Of a stretch of DNA of 56,596 nt, positions 1 to 7,435 are shown one piece after another. The notes below the pieces were generated by a model. That model was given only the letters and a program-made list of their open reading frames with translations, made no database searches and had not been told where the DNA came from. Each line of letters begins with the position of its first letter. The stretch's first letter is position 1. Source of the DNA: JAFASC01 sp036265935 (GTDB lineage Bacteria; Pseudomonadota; Alphaproteobacteria; Rhizobiales; Beijerinckiaceae); contig DATAOB010000013.1 in the NCBI GenBank assembly GCA_036265935.1, forward strand, positions 1-56,596, written 5' to 3'. Position numbers and translations under genes: made by a program.

Positions 1-1484
1 ATGGGGCCGAGACCGACGTCCACGCGGAGATCCATCCGAAAACCGGCGAACTGCGTCTGTCGCGCCATCTGCTGGTCGTCGATCAGGTCGAGAACGATTC
101 GCGCGAGATCTCGCTCGTCGATGCGCGCAAGCGCAATCCGGCGGCGCAGGTCGGGGACGCCATCGCCGAGACGCTGCCTCCATTCGATTTCGGCCGCATC
201 GCCGCGCAATCGGCGAAGCAGGTCATCGTGCAGAAAGTGCGCGACGCCGAGCGCGACCGGCAATACGAGGACTATAAGGATCGCATCGGTGAGATCGTCA
301 ACGGCGTCGTGAAGCGCGTCGAATATGGCAACGTGATCGTCGATCTCGGCCGCGGCGAAGCCATCATCCGCCGTGACGAAATGATCCCGCGCGAATTGTT
401 CCGCCCCGGCGATCGCGTGCGCGCCTATGTCTATGACGTGCGCCGCGAGCAGCGTGGCCCGCAGATTTTCCTGTCGCGGACGCATCCGCAATTCATGGCG
501 AAATTGTTCCGCCAGGAAGTGCCGGAAATCTATGACGGCATTATTGAGGTGAAGTCGGTGGCGCGCGATCCGGGCTCGCGCGCCAAGATCGGCGTCGTCT
601 CGCGCGATTCCTCGATCGATCCGGTCGGCGCCTGCGTCGGCATGCGCGGCTCGCGCGTGCAGGCGGTCGTCAATGAGCTGCAGGGCGAGAAGATCGACAT
701 CATTCCTTGGTCGCCCGACGCTGCGACCTTCATCGTGAACGCGCTGCAGCCGGCGGAAGTTGTCAAGGTAGTGCTCGACGAGGATTCCTCGCGCATTGAA
801 GTCGTCGTGCCGGATGATCAACTATCCCTCGCGATTGGGCGGCGCGGCCAGAACGTGCGCCTGGCTTCGCAGCTCACCGGCTGGGACATCGACATCCTGA
901 CCGAAGCGGAGGAATCCGAGCGCCGTCAGAAAGAGTTCATCCAGCGCACGAATACCTTCATGCAGGCGCTCGACGTTGACGAAGTCGTCGGCCAGCTGCT
1001 CGCCTCAGAAGGCTTTCGCTCGATCGAGGAACTCGCCTTCGTTGACATTTCGGAACTCGCCAGCATCGAGGGTTTCGATGAAGAAACGGCGCAGGAAATC
1101 CATTCACGCGCGCAAAACTATCTGGCTCAGATCGAAGCGCAGAACGACGAGCGCCGGCGCGAGCTTGGCGTTTCCGACGATCTGAAGGAAATCGAAGGCG
1201 TCACCACCGCGATGCTGGTCAGGTTCGGCGAGAACGACGTGAAGAATGTCGAGGATCTTGCCGGATGCGCCACTGACGATCTCGTCGGCTGGACCGAAAA
1301 GAAGGACGGCGAGACCATAAAGAACGCGGGCTTCCTCGACGGTTTCGATCTGTCGCGCGAAGAGGCGGAAGCGATGATCATGAACGCCCGCGTGAAGGCG
1401 GGCTGGGTCGACGAAGCCGATCTGCACCCGGCGCAGGAAGAAGAAGAGGCAGAGCCGCAGCATGCTGCGGAGGAACGACTTTAA
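1..1484 (+). CDS. nusA: Transcription termination/antitermination factor NusA (5' end outside window)
   Basis: The reading frame is open from base 3 and enters the window inside the N-terminal RNA polymerase-binding domain, so the true start lies upstream. The visible part holds the end of that domain, an S1 domain (from IGEIVNGVVKRVEYGN), two KH domains (IGRRGQNVRLASQL is the second GxxG region), and two C-terminal helix-hairpin-helix acidic repeats (SIEELAFVDISELASIEGF; EIEGVTTAMLVRFGENDV) typical of proteobacterial NusA. NusA binds RNA polymerase and nascent RNA and controls pausing, termination and rRNA antitermination. The stop overlaps the Shine-Dalgarno of the next gene, the usual nusA-ylxR-infB order. 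An internal ATG at 228 is not the start, because conserved NusA sequence continues upstream of it. Confidence 0.97.
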   Translation, partial: GAETDVHAEIHPKTGELRLSRHLLVVDQVENDSREISLVDARKRNPAAQVGDAIAETLPPFDFGRIAAQSAKQVIVQKVRDAERDRQYEDYKDRIGEIVNGVVKRVEYGNVIVDLGRGEAIIRRDEMIPRELFRPGDRVRAYVYDVRREQRGPQIFLSRTHPQFMAKLFRQEVPEIYDGIIEVKSVARDPGSRAKIGVVSRDSSIDPVGACVGMRGSRVQAVVNELQGEKIDIIPWSPDAATFIVNALQPAEVVKVVLDEDSSRIEVVVPDDQLSLAIGRRGQNVRLASQLTGWDIDILTEAEESERRQKEFIQRTNTFMQALDVDEVVGQLLASEGFRSIEELAFVDISELASIEGFDEETAQEIHSRAQNYLAQIEAQNDERRRELGVSDDLKEIEGVTTAMLVRFGENDVKNVEDLAGCATDDLVGWTEKKDGETIKNAGFLDGFDLSREEAEAMIMNARVKAGWVDEADLHPAQEEEEAEPQHAAEERL

Positions 1485-1490
1485 GGAGAC

Positions 1491-2204
1491 ATGGGCGGCG
1501 TGTTGGTTCGGGCGCATCACGGAGAGGCATTGGTCGGCGGCAGCAATTCCGCCGCACGCCGCGACGCGCGGGCCGCACGCGACGGATCGGAGCGGATGTG
1601 TATTGTCACCCGAGAGCGGCGCGCGCCCGAGGAGTTGATCCGCTTTGTCCTTGGACCGGACGGGACTGTCGTTCCGGATATCAGGGCGAAACTGCCAGGC
1701 CGAGGCGTATGGGTGACGGCGCGAGCCGAGTTGGTGCGCGAGGCGGTCGGCCGGCAGGCGTTTTCGCGCGGCCTGAAAGCGAGCACTAAAGCCGACAAAG
1801 ATCTGGCGGCTGAAACCGATGCGCTCATCGAGCGCGACTGCCTGCAATCTTTGTCGCTCGCCAACAAAGCCGGCACAGTCGTGACCGGCTTCACTCGGGT
1901 TGAAGCCGCAATCGAGAGCGGCCATGTCGCGCTTTTGCTCCACGCCAAAGACGCGAGCGCAGAGGGAACCCGCAAGCTCGCGCTGGCGCTGCGAAGGAAG
2001 TTCGGTGCGACGTGTCCGCCGCAGGTCGATCTTTTCGCCTCGGACCAATTGGATTTGGCACTCGGGCGGGCAAATGTGGTACACGCAGCGCTCAAAGCGG
2101 AGCCGGCGAGCAGAGCCTTTCTCGCCCGGTGCCGCCGGCTTGCCGCATATCGCGGCAACGGCGTGGTGGAAGATCAGGGGCTGACCCCCGGGACGCATGA
2201 ATGA
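1491..2204 (+). CDS. ylxR: YlxR-type RNA-binding protein (DUF448 plus L7Ae-like domain)
   Basis: A 237-residue protein with an N-terminal YlxR/DUF448 domain (about residues 20-100; the hallmark CIVTRERRAPEELIRFVL and the basic GRGVWVT segment are visible). A C-terminal L7Ae/L30e-like RNA-binding domain follows (about 115-205, LANKAGTVVTGF). This two-domain form is usual in alphaproteobacteria; Firmicute YlxR is single-domain. YlxR binds RNA, and in Bacillus it has been linked to RNase P; its role here is inferred. The start is set by AAGGAG at 1483-1488, which overlaps the nusA stop. The gene ends in an ATGA overlap with infB, so the three are almost certainly one operon with translational coupling. 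Confidence 0.93.
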   Translation: MGGVLVRAHHGEALVGGSNSAARRDARAARDGSERMCIVTRERRAPEELIRFVLGPDGTVVPDIRAKLPGRGVWVTARAELVREAVGRQAFSRGLKASTKADKDLAAETDALIERDCLQSLSLANKAGTVVTGFTRVEAAIESGHVALLLHAKDASAEGTRKLALALRRKFGATCPPQVDLFASDQLDLALGRANVVHAALKAEPASRAFLARCRRLAAYRGNGVVEDQGLTPGTHE

Positions 2205-4798
2205 CCGAGACGAAGAACACTGGCGAAAAAACCCTATCGGTACCGGGCAAGACGCTTTCGCTGAAGCGCTCCTCGGTCGAGCAGGGAATGGTGCGCCAAA
2301 GCTTCTCGCACGGCCGCTCCAAGGCGGTGGTGGTGGAGAAGGTGAAACGCCGCCCCGGCCCCGGCGAAAAGCCCGCCGCAGCAAGCGCTATGCCGGCCGC
2401 AGCGCCCGCCGCTCCGATTGTCCGGCCGCAGCCATCGACCACACCCTCCGGCCGCGCGCTGCCGCCCTCCGCCGCGCCGAAGCCAGAAGCGCCGGCCGCT
2501 CCTCGCGCGGCGAGCGGCGTCGTTCTGCGCACATTGACGGACGAGGAGCGCGAGGCCCGCGCCCGCGCGCTCGTCGACTCCCGTTCGCGCGAGGAGGAGG
2601 ATCGCCGCCAAGCTGAGATCGACGCCAAAGCGCGGGCCGAACGCCAAGCCCGCGAACAGGCTGAGCGCGAGGCGGCCGAGACTCGCAAGCGCGACGAAGA
2701 GGCTCGCCACCAGCGCGAGGCGGAGACGAAACGCAAAGCCGAAGAAGAGGCGCGGCGTCGCCTGCCGCAGTCCGAGGCGCCTCCAGGGACCCCTGGGGCG
2801 CTGCGCGCTGGCGAGCCCGCCGAGGAGCGCCGACCAGGAATGCTCCGCCGTCCGCTTTCGATGCCGAAGACACCGCTTCCGGCACGTCCCTCACGCGGAG
2901 GGGAGAAGAATCGTGGCCGCCTCACCGTCACCACCGCCACCACCGGCGACGACGAGCGCACCCGCTCCGTCGCCTCCTTCCGCCGCCGCGTGCAGCGCCT
3001 CAAAGGCTTCGGCACGTCCGACCAGAAGGAGAAGCTCGCCCGCGAGGTCGTGCTGCCCGAGACGATCACCATCCAGGAATTGGCGAACCGCATGTCGGAG
3101 CGCGCCGTCGACGTGATCAAGCTGCTGATGCGCCAAGGCGAGATGCGCAAGATCACCGATGTGATCGACGCCGATACCGCTCAGCTCGTCGCTGAGGAGC
3201 TCGGCCACACGGTCAAGCGCGTCGCCGAATCCGACGTTGAAGAAGGCCTCTTCGATACGCCCGACGAGGACGCGGTCCTCGAGCCGCGCCCGCCCGTCGT
3301 CACCATCATGGGCCACGTCGACCATGGCAAGACGTCGCTGCTCGACGCCATCCGCCACGCCAATGTCGTGGCGGGCGAAGCCGGCGGCATTACCCAGCAT
3401 ATCGGCGCTTATCAGGTGACGGCACCGAACGGCCAGCTCATCACCTTCATCGATACTCCAGGCCACGCCGCCTTCACCGCGATGCGCGCGCGCGGCGCCA
3501 AGGTGACCGACATCGTGGTTCTGGTGGTTGCGGCCGACGACGGCGTGATGCCGCAGACGGTCGAGGCCATCAATCACGCGCGCGCGGCCAAGGTGCCGAT
3601 GATCGTCGCGATCAACAAGATCGACAAACCTGACGCCAACCCCGACCGCGTCCGCACCGAGCTCCTGCAGCACGACGTGCAGGTGGAAAGCATGGGCGGC
3701 GAAACGCTCGAAGTCGAAGTCTCGGCGACGAAGCAAACCAACCTCGACAAGCTGCTCGAAGCAATCGCGCTGCAGGCCGAAGTGCTCGACCTCAAGGCCA
3801 ATCCCGATCGTGCCGCAGAAGGCACCGTCATTGAGGCACGGCTCGACCGCGGCCGCGGTCCGGTTGCCACGGTCCTGGTGCAGCGCGGCACGCTTGACGT
3901 CGGCGACATCGTCGTCGCCGGCACGCAATGGGGCCGTGTCCGCGCCCTCCTCGACGACAAGGGCGAGGCCGTCCTCGATGCCGCGCCGTCGGCTCCGGTC
4001 GAGGTTCTCGGCTTCTCCGGCGCGCCGGAGGCCGGCGACCGCGTCGCGGTCGTCGAAAGCGAAGCCCGCGCTCGCGAAATCACCGACTACCGCGAGCGTC
4101 AGAAGCGCGACAAGATCGCCGCGCGCGGCGGCTCGGCGCGTACCTCGCTTGCCGACATGATGAGCCAGGTGAAGACCGCGGGCCGCAAGGAATTCCCGCT
4201 GCTCATCAAGGGCGACGTGCAGGGCTCCGTCGAAGCGATCATTGCGTCGCTCGAGAAGCTCGGCACGGAGGAAGTCGGCGCGCGCGTCATTCACGCCGGC
4301 GTCGGCGGCATCACCGAATCCGACATCACGCTCGCGGAAGCCTCAAACGCTGCCGTCATAGGCTTCAACGTACGTGCGCATAAAGAAGCGCGCGAGGAGG
4401 CCGAGCGCGCCGGCATTGAAATCCGCTATTACAATATCATCTACAATCTCGTCGATGACGTGAAAGCCGCGATGTCCGGCCTGCTCGCGCCGACGCTGCG
4501 CGAAACGATGCTCGGCAATGCGCAGATCCTCGAAGTCTTCACGATTTCGAAGGTCGGCAAAGTTGCCGGCTGCCGCGTCACCGACGGCACTGTGGAGCGC
4601 GGCGCCAATGTGCGGCTCATCCGCGACAATGTCGTCGTGCACGAGGGCAAGCTCTCGACGCTGAAGCGCTTCAAGGACGAGGTTCGCGAAGTCCAGGCCG
4701 GGCAGGAATGCGGCATGGCCTTCGAGAACTATCAGGATATGCGCGTCGGCGACGTCATCGAGTGCTACCGCGTCGAGGAGATCAAGCGCACGCTGTGA
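2201..4798 (+). CDS. infB: Translation initiation factor IF-2
   Basis: An 865-residue GTPase that brings formyl-Met-tRNA to the 30S subunit and promotes subunit joining. The N-terminal third is low-complexity: an Ala/Pro stretch, then a charged Arg/Glu/Lys helix (about residues 110-190), as in other alphaproteobacterial IF-2. An IF2_N domain precedes the G domain. G1 GHVDHGKT is at 371-378, G3 DTPGH at 418-422 and G4 NKID at 472-475. Domains II-IV follow, with the C-terminal fMet-tRNA-binding domain ending near residue 860. The start ATG overlaps the ylxR stop by 4 bp. Length and motifs are normal. A long antisense frame across it is a codon-bias artefact. Confidence 0.98.
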   Translation: MTETKNTGEKTLSVPGKTLSLKRSSVEQGMVRQSFSHGRSKAVVVEKVKRRPGPGEKPAAASAMPAAAPAAPIVRPQPSTTPSGRALPPSAAPKPEAPAAPRAASGVVLRTLTDEEREARARALVDSRSREEEDRRQAEIDAKARAERQAREQAEREAAETRKRDEEARHQREAETKRKAEEEARRRLPQSEAPPGTPGALRAGEPAEERRPGMLRRPLSMPKTPLPARPSRGGEKNRGRLTVTTATTGDDERTRSVASFRRRVQRLKGFGTSDQKEKLAREVVLPETITIQELANRMSERAVDVIKLLMRQGEMRKITDVIDADTAQLVAEELGHTVKRVAESDVEEGLFDTPDEDAVLEPRPPVVTIMGHVDHGKTSLLDAIRHANVVAGEAGGITQHIGAYQVTAPNGQLITFIDTPGHAAFTAMRARGAKVTDIVVLVVAADDGVMPQTVEAINHARAAKVPMIVAINKIDKPDANPDRVRTELLQHDVQVESMGGETLEVEVSATKQTNLDKLLEAIALQAEVLDLKANPDRAAEGTVIEARLDRGRGPVATVLVQRGTLDVGDIVVAGTQWGRVRALLDDKGEAVLDAAPSAPVEVLGFSGAPEAGDRVAVVESEARAREITDYRERQKRDKIAARGGSARTSLADMMSQVKTAGRKEFPLLIKGDVQGSVEAIIASLEKLGTEEVGARVIHAGVGGITESDITLAEASNAAVIGFNVRAHKEAREEAERAGIEIRYYNIIYNLVDDVKAAMSGLLAPTLRETMLGNAQILEVFTISKVGKVAGCRVTDGTVERGANVRLIRDNVVVHEGKLSTLKRFKDEVREVQAGQECGMAFENYQDMRVGDVIECYRVEEIKRTL

Positions 4799-4873
4799 AG
4801 CGGCGCTGTTTAGCGAGAACGCTTTTTATTGAAACCGCGGACGTGAAGCCCGCGTTTCGGAACAACTCACCCC

Positions 4874-5287
4874 ATGTCCAGATCACATCATAGCGGCGGC
4901 GAGCCGTCGCAGCGCATGTTGCGGGTCGCCGAACTCATCCGCCACTCGATGGCAGAGCTTCTGACGCGCGGCACGATCAACGATCCCGTGCTCGAGGGCC
5001 ACGTCGTCACCGTGCCGCGGGTGAAGATGAGCCCGGATCTGAAGCTTGCCAGCGTGTATGTGATGCCGCTCGGCGGCAAAAATACGGGTGACGTGATCGC
5101 TGCGCTCGACCGGCACAAGAAGTACCTGCGCACGGAGATCGCGCATCGCATCAATCTGAAATTCGCGCCGGAAATCCGCTTCAAGGTCGACGATTCTTTC
5201 GACAACGTCGCCAAGATCGACGCATTGTTGAATTCCGACAAGGTCAAACAGGATTTGCAGCCGCGCAAAGAGCCGGCGGAGAAGTAA
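4874..5287 (+). CDS. rbfA: 30S ribosome-binding factor RbfA
   Basis: A 137-residue KH-fold protein needed for late 16S rRNA 5'-end processing and cold adaptation. Family motifs are clear: RMLRVAELIRHSMAELL near the N-terminus and a central VSPDL-like segment (VKMSPDLKLASVYVMPLG). The C-terminal part around LKFAPEIRFKVDDSFD contains the conserved P-x-L/I-x-F-x-x-D region. It lies 75 bp after infB and before truB, the standard order. The 3' end runs directly into a palindromic repeat. Confidence 0.96.
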   Translation: MSRSHHSGGEPSQRMLRVAELIRHSMAELLTRGTINDPVLEGHVVTVPRVKMSPDLKLASVYVMPLGGKNTGDVIAALDRHKKYLRTEIAHRINLKFAPEIRFKVDDSFDNVAKIDALLNSDKVKQDLQPRKEPAEK

Positions 5288-5291
5288 TCGG

Positions 5292-5401
5292 CCCTCAACC
5301 TGAGGAGCGCTGCGCAGCAGCGCGTCTCGAAGGGCGACAAAGCGGAGCGCATTTGCCCATCCTTCGAGACGCGCCTTACGGCGCTCCTCAGGATGAGGGT
5401 T
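5292..5401. repeat. Palindromic repeat family R1, copy a
   Basis: About 110 bp with long inverted arms: CCTGAGGAGCGC near the left end and GCGCTCCTCAGGATGAGGG at the right, with inner arms GCGTCTCGAAGG / CCTTCGAGACGCGC. The same sequence recurs at 36971-37131 and 53963-54063. It fills the whole rbfA-truB gap and ends just before the truB ribosome-binding site. It probably forms a strong hairpin in the operon mRNA. Confidence 0.9.
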
Positions 5402-5413
5402 ACCAGGAGACAC

Positions 5414-6319
5414 ATGAGCCAGTTCCGCTCCACGCGCGTCGAGTTGAACGGCTGGGTCGTGCTCGATAAGCCGATCGGCATGACCTCGACGCATGCGGTG
5501 TCGCGGCTCAAACGCATCTTCAACGCCAAGAAGGCGGGCCACGCCGGCACGCTCGACCCGCTTGCGTCGGGCATTCTGCCGATCGCTTTCGGCGAGGCGA
5601 CGAAGACCGTGCCATTCGTGCAGGACGGCGAGAAAGCCTATCGCTTCGAAGTGCGATGGGGCATCGAGACCGACACCGACGATGCCGACGGAAAAATCGT
5701 GCACACGTACGACGCGCGGCCGAGCGCGGAAGAAATTGCGGCGCTGCTGCCGCGCTTCATCGGCAACATCATGCAGACGCCGCCGTCCTTCTCCGCGATT
5801 AAAATTGCCGGCGAACGCGCCTACGATCTCGCCCGCGACGGCGAGACCGTCACGATCGAGCCGCGCCAGGTGACGATCCATGCGCTCGACCTAGTAGAGG
5901 CCGGCGTAGACAAAGCGATCTTCTCCGCGCAATGCGGCAAGGGCACCTATGTGCGCGCCATCGCCCGCGATCTCGGCAGGCTTCTCTCCTGTTACGGCCA
6001 TGTCACGGCGCTGAGGCGCACGCGCGTCGGCCCGTTCACCGAGCTCGACGCCGTGCCGCTCGCCGACCTGGAAGCGGAGGGCGCCGAAGCGACGCAAGCC
6101 CTGCTCTCGGTCGAGGCCGGGTTGAACGAGCTTCCCTGCGTCGTCGTCGACCGCTCCAGCGCGGCGCGGCTGCGGCGCGGTCAGCCCCTGCTGCTGCGCG
6201 GCCGCGATGCGCCGGCCGACGGCTTCGCCTATGCCGCCTGCGACGGCGTCGTCGTCGCCACCGGCATGGTCGAGCAAGGCGAGCTCGTCCCGGCGCGCGT
6301 GTTTAATCTGCCGTTTTGA
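5414..6319 (+). CDS. truB: tRNA pseudouridine(55) synthase TruB
   Basis: A 301-residue enzyme that makes pseudouridine 55 in the T-loop of tRNAs. The catalytic aspartate sits in GHAGTLDPLASGIL at residue 48, the same number as in E. coli TruB. The early motif LDKPIGMTSTHAVSRLK and the later KCGKGTYVRA-like segment (CGKGTYVRAIARDLGR) are both present. I chose the ATG at 5414, with CAGGAGA 4-5 bases upstream. An in-frame ATG at 5393 lies inside repeat R1a and would add only seven non-conserved residues. In most Hyphomicrobiales rpsO and pnp follow truB; here they do not. Confidence 0.95.
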   Translation: MSQFRSTRVELNGWVVLDKPIGMTSTHAVSRLKRIFNAKKAGHAGTLDPLASGILPIAFGEATKTVPFVQDGEKAYRFEVRWGIETDTDDADGKIVHTYDARPSAEEIAALLPRFIGNIMQTPPSFSAIKIAGERAYDLARDGETVTIEPRQVTIHALDLVEAGVDKAIFSAQCGKGTYVRAIARDLGRLLSCYGHVTALRRTRVGPFTELDAVPLADLEAEGAEATQALLSVEAGLNELPCVVVDRSSAARLRRGQPLLLRGRDAPADGFAYAACDGVVVATGMVEQGELVPARVFNLPF

Positions 6320-6402
6320 GCGCCCGCGGGATAGAACCTCTCGCGCAATTCTTGCTTGCCGCTGCTCGGCTCGTTATCCCGCGATTGCACGAGGAGTTTG
6401 CC

Positions 6403-7248
6403 ATGCCGCAATTTCAGCCGACGATCTTTCCCGACTTCCGCTTTCCGCTCTCCGGCAATGTCGACCAGACGATCAATCCATGGACCTGGTTCTTCCGCGG
6501 CATCAGCCAGTTCGGGCTCATCAACATCAACCTCGGCAGCTCCGCCGACCCGGATCTCGAGCAGCAGATTCTCGACGACGTCGGCAGCTATGGCCGTCAG
6601 ATCGGCCAGATCAGCGATGCCCTTTACGTCCTGTTTGCGCACAAATCGCTGGACAAGTTCGATCCGGACGAGCGCAAGGCGATCGCCGCCTTCCAGCGCC
6701 AGGTCGAGAGCGTCAATGCGCTAAAAGGACAAACGCGAGCGGCGACTGGCACTGGCGCGGCCCGCTTGAGCAACGCCGTGCCGGCGCTCGATCGCTTCGC
6801 TTCGTACTCGGCCCGCCACCCGATCACCAGCCGCAGGTGTTCCAGGTCCCACCCTGTATATCGTAATGGATGCCGGTGTCGGTCAGGCAGGCGAAGTTGC
6901 GGCCGGAAGCTCCGATGGCAGAGGCCCAATTACTACAGGTCTGTTGGCTCCAGCTCCTGGGAACGGGAAGATCGTTCCTCCAATTGCTCGGAACCACCGC
7001 CGAACAGACCTTCACCCCGCCCGGAATGGCATAGGGCGTGTATTGCTGTGCATTGGCGGCCGCAACGCCCAGAACTGTCAAACCAAAAAGGCCAAGGAGC
7101 AAATACAACCTTCAGAGGGGGAGGTATCGAGATGGGCACGCGTGCAAGTCGGACCTTGCCCTTCCCGCTCCTCCCCTGCTATCCCTTCTCCCCACCCGGC
7201 GCACTGCGCCGCCCCGAGGACGTGATCCGTGGCAAACTTCGCCACTAG
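6403..7248 (+). CDS. Hypothetical protein, 3' part doubtful
   Basis: The frame opens with ATG after GAGGAG and begins MPQFQPTIFPDFRFPLSG, then NPWTWFFRGISQFGLININL. This resembles small conserved hypothetical proteins of Rhizobiales, but I cannot name a function. Protein-like sequence continues for about 115 residues (SYGRQIGQISDALYVLF, DERKAIAAFQRQVESV). After about base 6740 the translation becomes Arg/Ser/Pro-rich and reads antisense to a convincing small secreted-protein gene. The true gene therefore probably ended or was cut near 6740-6820, and the stop at 7248 is only the formal end of the frame. Confidence applies to the first third. Confidence 0.45.
   Translation: MPQFQPTIFPDFRFPLSGNVDQTINPWTWFFRGISQFGLININLGSSADPDLEQQILDDVGSYGRQIGQISDALYVLFAHKSLDKFDPDERKAIAAFQRQVESVNALKGQTRAATGTGAARLSNAVPALDRFASYSARHPITSRRCSRSHPVYRNGCRCRSGRRSCGRKLRWQRPNYYRSVGSSSWEREDRSSNCSEPPPNRPSPRPEWHRACIAVHWRPQRPELSNQKGQGANTTFRGGGIEMGTRASRTLPFPLLPCYPFSPPGALRRPEDVIRGKLRH
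6824..7102 (-). CDS. Small secreted cysteine-containing protein
   Basis: A 92-residue product with a clear signal peptide: a hydrophobic stretch LLGLFGLTVLGVAA, then ANAQQ with an A-x-A cleavage site. The mature part of about 70 residues has four cysteines (KVCSAV, QTCSN, FACLT, NTCGW), which suggests two disulfides and a periplasmic or extracellular location. No ATG is available because an in-frame stop lies just upstream. TTG at 7102 has AAGG six bases before it; TTG at 7108 is the alternative. It is antisense to the tail of the plus-strand frame at 6403. I recognise no family. Confidence 0.6.
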   Translation of the reverse strand: MLLGLFGLTVLGVAAANAQQYTPYAIPGGVKVCSAVVPSNWRNDLPVPRSWSQQTCSNWASAIGASGRNFACLTDTGIHYDIQGGTWNTCGW

Positions 7249-7330
7249 GCCCGCCAAAACCGCCAGGCGCTCCGCGCCCGCGTCGGCGCGCGCGCTCGCC
7301 CTCGGCCTGCTGCTTCTTAGCCGCCCCTGA
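7229..7330 (+). CDS. leuL: leuA leader peptide (leucine attenuator)
   Basis: A 33-codon open frame begins with GTG (GAGGA at 7216-7220, 8 bases upstream) and ends with TGA. Residues 23-30 read LALGLLLL: six leucine codons among eight, four of them consecutive (CTG CTG CTT CTT at 7307-7318). It lies about 105 bases upstream of leuA, and its stop codon falls inside the 5' arm of a hairpin. This is the layout of a ribosome-stalling leader peptide that senses charged tRNA-Leu. Leader-peptide attenuation of branched-chain amino acid genes is known in proteobacteria; its use here is inferred from the sequence. Confidence 0.75.
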   Translation: MANFATRPAKTARRSAPASARALALGLLLLSRP

Positions 7331-7366
7331 GCGCCGGCCGGGCTTTGACGCCCTGGCTCTCAGGGG
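7324..7366 (+). terminator. Hairpin in the leuA leader (attenuator candidate)
   Basis: CCCCTGAG at 7324-7331 pairs perfectly with CTCAGGGG at 7359-7366, and inner CCGGGC/GCCCTGG pairing extends the stem. The 5' arm contains the leader-peptide stop codon. A ribosome stalled on the Leu codons 7307-7318 would cover this arm and block the hairpin. A competing helix is possible (GGCGCTC 7266-7272 with GAGCGCC 7329-7335). The downstream T-tract is poor (TCCCTT), so termination strength is uncertain and translational effects are possible. Confidence 0.55.
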
Positions 7367-7435
7367 TCCCTTGAACATCTCCCGACAATTCCGCCGCGAG
7401 CCTCAGGCACGGCAGGCCATTCAAGGTAAGAAGCC

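Noticed and set aside
1104..4294. Long minus-strand frames (up to 467 codons) opposite nusA and infB
   Set aside because: They are shadows produced by GC-rich third positions of strongly conserved plus-strand genes. They have no ribosome-binding site and no family resemblance.
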